DNA of 64,000 nt from Burhinus oedicnemus. Its lineage: Eukaryota > Chordata > Aves > Charadriiformes > Burhinidae. The notes beneath the pieces are model-generated. The model did no database searches. It was not told the DNA's origin and saw nothing but the letters and a program-made list of their open reading frames with translations. Positions 59,061-64,000 of this stretch are shown piece after piece. The position numbers and the translations under genes are program-made. How positions within the stretch are numbered: the first letter of the stretch is position 1; every line of letters begins with the position of its first letter. Location: the NCBI GenBank assembly GCA_008921705.1, contig VFFE01007724.1, positions 186,001-250,000 on the forward strand. Reading direction: 5' to 3'.

Positions 59061-60442
59061 GAAATGGGCCCAAGGAGTGACATAAGCCCGCATGAGTGGC
59101 TCCTGCTGCCCTGGAGTTACCCACTCCCTGGCCTGGTCCTGACCTGTGCCAGCTCCCTCCCTCACAGTCTTCACCTGGGGAAACACAGTCCCTCCTGCGT
59201 GGTACAGACCAGACCTCCATCTTCCAAAAGTCCTCCAGCATCATCTTTATGCACTTTGCAGACTGCATGCCATCATGTCACATCACAGAGTGTGCAAATC
59301 TGCACCTGAGTTTCCTGCTATGCAAATACCCCTCGGGTGAGTCACAGTGTAGGCATTACATGATTTATGACATTTTTGAGCACAAAAATCCACAGGAAAG
59401 TAATGATTATTTCCAATAATTGGTACTACTGAGAAGACCCAGGGCCGTAAGAGTGTGGATACACCAGTGTGAGCTGCTTGGAGTCATCATCCTGCTTGTT
59501 CACTACAGTCCTAACCGGATACCCAAATGTATGAGATGCAAGAATACAAAGAGAAGTCTCTGTTTAAGGGGTACTAACTTCTTGATAACACCTCCAGTGT
59601 TAGGAGCTACTGATTTGCTATACTTTTCTGAATATTTGGACAACTGTTTGCAACAGGCCCAAGAGCACAAGCAGTTCATGTGCAGATAGAAAATGTGGCT
59701 TATTATTTGTGTGCCTTATTTCTGTACCAAAGCAAAAGTGAAAGCACCACCCCACCCCCCCCCCGTGGGGTGACCCTTCCTCTGTGCAGAGCAGGTCTTG
59801 AGGTCTGGCAAGTCTCACTTCATAAATGGGAATGAGACTGACATACACACCACACACTCGATGCAATTTTCAGAGCAAACATATCTTAAAAAATAAGTTT
59901 AAAATCTGAATTGCCTGGAACTGGCCTAAGAAATGAAGAACCGACTACCTCAAGCACTAAATACATGCACCTGGCTTTAAAACTTCATGAGACTGCCTTA
60001 TTTGTAAGACTTAAAAAGTAACAAAATTCTTCCTGTATTCAGCTGGGGTTTAGAGGTGTAGGAGCCACCATTTCATGTTTTACTCTGTGCAAAAGTGGAG
60101 ATTAGAAATCTATTTTCTATATAAAATGCAATCTGACATAATAACATCCATATACTAGGGCAAAGTTCTGTAAAGACAATTATACATAAGAAAAGAAAGA
60201 GGGAAGAATAAGAACTGGGCAAGCACATGTGATACAACCCAGTTATTTCCAGGCTCAGGATTAATCTCCTCTCACGGTTTCTGACTCCAGGTTCTGGAAT
60301 TGCAGATGATCATGACAAAGCCTCAAGAGGCCCAAAGTCTTTTGGTGTTATGTTTTGCTCGTGCTGTGCAATAATGGCAACAATCCTCACTGGATTTATG
60401 AGCAGCCAAAAAAGCCAGCATGGATCAGCAACTGCTTAGAAT
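59061..60442. other. Intergenic between two CR1 copies
   Basis: It contains the C-rich tract at 59749-59770. Short frames here (up to 107 codons) show no family features. Confidence 0.6.
59749..59770. repeat. C-rich tract with C10 run
   Basis: CCACCCCA is followed by an uninterrupted run of ten C and then GTGGGG. It could form i-motif or slipped structures; mainly a likely sequencing and assembly weak point. Confidence 0.85.
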
Positions 60443-61291
60443 GAATCATAGAATGGTTTAGGTTGGAAGGGACCTTAAAGATCATCTAATTCCAAAACCC
60501 CTGCCATCGTCAGGGACACCTCCCACTAGATCTGGTTGCTCAAAGCCCCATCCAGCCTGGCCTTGAACACTTCCAGGGATGGGGCCTCCACAACTTCCCT
60601 GGGCAGCCTGTGCCAGTGTCTCACCACCCTCAGAGTGAAAAATTTCTGCCTGAGATCTAATCTAAATCTACCCTCTTCCAGTTTGAAGCCATTACCCCTC
60701 ATCCTATCACTACACACCCTCGTAAAAAGTCCCTTTCCAGCTTTCCTGTAGGCCCCCTTTAGGTACTGGAAGGCTGCTATAAGGTGTCCCTGGAGCCTTC
60801 TCTTCTCCAGGCTGAACAACCCCAACTCTCTCAGCTTGTCCTCATAGCAGAGGTGCTCCAGCCCTCTGATCCTCTTCGTGGCCCTCCTCTGGACTTGATC
60901 CAACAGGTCCACGTCCTTCTTGTGCTGAGGACTCCAAAGCTGGACGCAGTATTCCAGGTAGGGTCTCACCAGAGTGGAGTAGAGGGGCAGAATCACCTCC
61001 CTCGACCTGCTGGCCACACTTCTTCTGATATAGGCCAGGATATGGTTGGCCTTCTGGGCTGTAAGTGCACATTGCCAGTTCACGTTGAGCTTCTTATCCA
61101 CCAATACCCCCAAGTCCCTCTCCTCAGGGCTGCTCTCGATCCATTCTCCGCTCAGCCTGTATTTGTTCATAGGATTGCCCCGAGTCACGTGCAGGACCTT
61201 GCACTTAGCCTTGTTGAACTTCATGAGGTTTACACGGGCCCACTTGTCAAGCCTGTCCAGGTCCCTCTGGATGGCATCCCTTCCCTCCAGC
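60443..61291 (-). mobile_element. CR1 LINE, 0.85 kb, with open 232-codon ORF end
   Basis: The left edge is AATCATAGAATGGTTTAGGT, the reversed CR1 end. The minus frame 61224-60526 is open for 232 codons and covers the reverse-transcriptase C-terminus ([75 protein letters not shown]) up to its own stop. Codons upstream to about 61291 continue in CR1 style, then similarity stops after CCCTCCAG. It is 5'-truncated, so it cannot be mobile, but it is little decayed. Same subfamily as 3612-5120. Confidence 0.96.
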
Positions 61292-64000
61292 TTCTTTCCA
61301 GGTGCTCTTTTTTATAAAGAACAATTCTATGTACAGTATAATTTTAAACTACGGATCTTAATTAGGGTAAAACTAAGTATTTGGGGTTTGCACTATACTG
61401 TACTCTTGGTCCAAGCTCCTGCTATTCTCTCTTCTTGGGTTTCTTTTCCCCTTGTTATGCTTAGCAATGAAATAAACTGACAATAAGCTTTCAAGCTGTA
61501 TTTTACACAATTGTCCATTGAGTGTGACAGTTCTTGCAGGCCACTTGAAATTACTTGGCACGGAGCCTCTGTCTTCTTCTCATCACCAAGGCACACAATA
61601 TACTTGTTTTTTTAAAAAACATCCTACTTTAAGTGGTTGCATAGTAAACTGGGTCTCTCATCAGTATATCCTGGATAATGATACAATGCTTTAAATAGCC
61701 AGGGAAGAAACATTGTCATTAAATAACTATTTATGTTGCACATCACAGTTAATTATCTGTTTGGTAAGAAATGCATGACTTTCTGTATATAATTTATTTC
61801 AGTTGTAACATGAAGTCAAACATAATTTATTAACATTAAAATTATTAGAAGGATCCCACAAAGGCCCTGACCCATCGATAGTCTCACAGTGGCAAGAAGC
61901 AGTATTTAATTCCTTGTACTCTGTCTAGGTCGTCCTTTCAGCATGTATCATTTCTCATTTTAATGATAAATGCAGATGGTTCAATAGCCATTGAACATCT
62001 ATGTCATGTACACCAGCTCAAGAAGCAATTTTTGGCCTTCAGGGCTAGCCCCTTGTACAGCAGATGGCCCTATCCACATAGCAGAGCATCCACCCTGAGT
62101 CTCCTCTGGGCAGAGGGCCTTAAAACAGTACTGTGACTTTCTGTGATTTTTTCATTCCAAGAACTTGAAAAAATATAAGGGTGTTGTCATAGCCTGGGAG
62201 AGTGGTGCACTTCATGCCATGATGCTGAGAGTATGTGGTACATGGAGCAAGGAACAGCCTGATAGAGATTTGGGGTACATGAAGCTCCAAGGCCTGCCAG
62301 GACAGTATAGGAAGATCATGTGTGGGCTCAGTCATTGTGAACTGCCCCCAAACCATCCCCCAAACCATCCCCAGCTTTGTCTCACGTGATATTAGGGAAT
62401 GTAGAAACTCACACAAAAGGAGAGCCCTGGACTGAAATGCCAGTCCTACGGTGCAGAGAATTGGGGAACAGGATCTGGCAATGAGCTGGGGAGTTATTTG
62501 GCAGGGACTATGAACTCGGTATTTCTCTCTGCTTAGCTGGCAGATCACAAGGCAGCAAAATAATACCCTGGTGACAAGATGAAGCCCCAATGGCAAAAAT
62601 GAGTTTCTTTCCTTAAACCTCAGTAGTCTAAATCAGTGCAGTACATCAGCACCTTCAAGGTACACACAAATATGTTATGATTTGACCTTCTAGGGTATTC
62701 AGAACAGACTATGAACTAATTATTTTCTGAACGCAGAAAGTATCATGTGAATGTGGAAAAAGGAAGAACTTGCTTTGCTGGGAATGGCCACATTGCTGCC
62801 TGTGTGCTTGGTGAAGGGGATGAAGAAGCATTTTGTGAGCATCTTCTCATGTAGGTGTGCTCTGGGTGACTGGCTCAGCTGCCAGGTGAGAATATCTCAG
62901 TAGAGAAAAAAATGCTTCTGTACCAATTATTTTAAATCTCATTCCTTTTTAAGTGCATCTGAAGTTGCAAATCACATGTAGACATCAAGTGCCAAGTGAG
63001 CTCTGAAGCTGAGTTCACAGTGCTGGAAAGCATCTTTTGTAAAAATGTTCTCATCTGCAGCCTCTTCTATGCTAAATGTGGAAGGTAAAAAGATTACTTT
63101 GCTGTAGTCTTAAAAGAAAAAGAGAATTTTTCTCTGCCTGTTCCTGACTGAGGATTGATATCGTTTGCAGTTGTAATCCCAAGTGACTGGCTGCTTGAAG
63201 AGCCTGGGAGTTTGAAGGAGGCAAAGCCTCCTTGTGTGGTGCAAATTCAGATCCCAAGCATCTGTCTTTGCCAGGGTGCCAAAGCCTTCCTGGTCCCACC
63301 ACCGAGCATTGCTGGTGCTCAACCCTTTTGCCCACAGCCTATGCACAGAGCAAGGAGGTAGCAGACAGCTTAGAGGGAGGCGCAGCAGAGTCAGGCCAGA
63401 GCTGAGCATCGCCAATGACTCTGTCAGACCCGAGCTGGCAGTTTAGAATTTGCAAACTGGTGTTTCTCAAATGAGTTTGATTTTGAAATTTTTTTTCAAT
63501 AATCCATGTCCAGGATGTGAGTAAAAAGCATTTTCCCCTCTCTCCACTGCAACAGTCTCTTACATAACTCTGTTCCTCCAACTGAGTTAAAATTTCCTGT
63601 CCTGCTACTTGCCTTTACTCATAGCAATAAATTATTTAATAATACATCAGAAAGTAGGCTGGCTGCATGACTTGAGAGGAAACAGGGCACAACTGAATGA
63701 TTCCCATCCTTTTTCTCCAGGGAAAAATACTACTTTTTGTAAAACCTTCAAGTGATGTCCCAGAGCCAAGCTGATGATGTCCAGGTGAGGCCTGGGGGCA
63801 GTATCCTCTCTTTTAGCTTGGAAGTGTGAAGACTTTATGGAGAGCCACACAAATTCACAGCATGGTGGGTTTTAAGCATTAGTGAAAAACTATTTGGTTA
63901 CTAAAATAAACCCCTCTGATGTTCAGCAAGTGGTTGATAACCAGTCAATCCTGGAAAAAAGAATTCAAGGAGAAAGAATAGGATAAATAAAGTGAATTGC
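61292..64000. other. Intergenic, no gene recognised
   Basis: AT-rich, with a small tandem repeat of about 14 bp (CCCCAAACCATCCC-type) near 62344-62371. A 158-codon minus frame at 62120-62596 matches no family I know. Confidence 0.6.

Noticed and set aside
1..64000. CRISPR array, operon, or multi-gene defence or biosynthetic system
   Set aside because: The DNA is vertebrate, with one gene; no regularly spaced repeats or gene clusters exist.

Overview
The window looks like a gene-poor stretch of a bird chromosome. Several copies of the avian CR1 LINE are present, recognised by their 3' ends with CATAGAAT/ATTCTATG-type octamers and by reverse-transcriptase C-terminal peptides. Two solo endogenous-retrovirus LTRs with intact target-site duplications are also present. 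A single intronless-type coding sequence sits in otherwise non-coding DNA. The mix of CR1 subfamilies and the LTR type fit a neoavian bird, but the species cannot be named from sequence alone.

The only protein-coding gene I can support is KCNF1 (Kv5.1), at 17761-19224 on the + strand. It encodes an electrically silent voltage-gated potassium channel subunit that modifies Kv2 channels. The whole 487-residue protein lies in one uninterrupted frame. Upstream are a consensus TATA box (17004-17011), a roughly 0.7 kb 5' leader with four short upstream ORFs and a possible small leader intron. Downstream are candidate poly(A) signals at 19406, 19569 and 20138.

Layout: 1-3611 is non-coding, with a small cluster of POU-octamer-like sites. 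3612-5120 is a CR1 split by a 636 bp solo LTR. 5121-15060 is non-coding. 15061-15190 is a CR1 tail. 15191-17003 is the upstream flank of KCNF1, and 17004 to about 19600 (possibly 20150) is the KCNF1 transcription unit. About 19600-26015 is non-coding, partly C/T-rich. 26016-26372 is a second solo LTR (ERVL-like). Older CR1 pieces lie at 30545-30675, 35045-35200 and 35835-36245. A long CR1 is at 44319-45390, a CR1 tail on the + strand at 58766-59060, and a CR1 with a still-open 232-codon frame at 60443-61291. Everything else is unique-looking, AT-rich non-coding DNA with a few microsatellites, hairpins and palindromes.

I found no new multi-gene system. The observations most worth a second look are the uORF/intron arrangement of the KCNF1 leader, the nested LTR-in-CR1 insertion, the clean ERVL-like LTR, two near-perfect palindromes and the octamer cluster.
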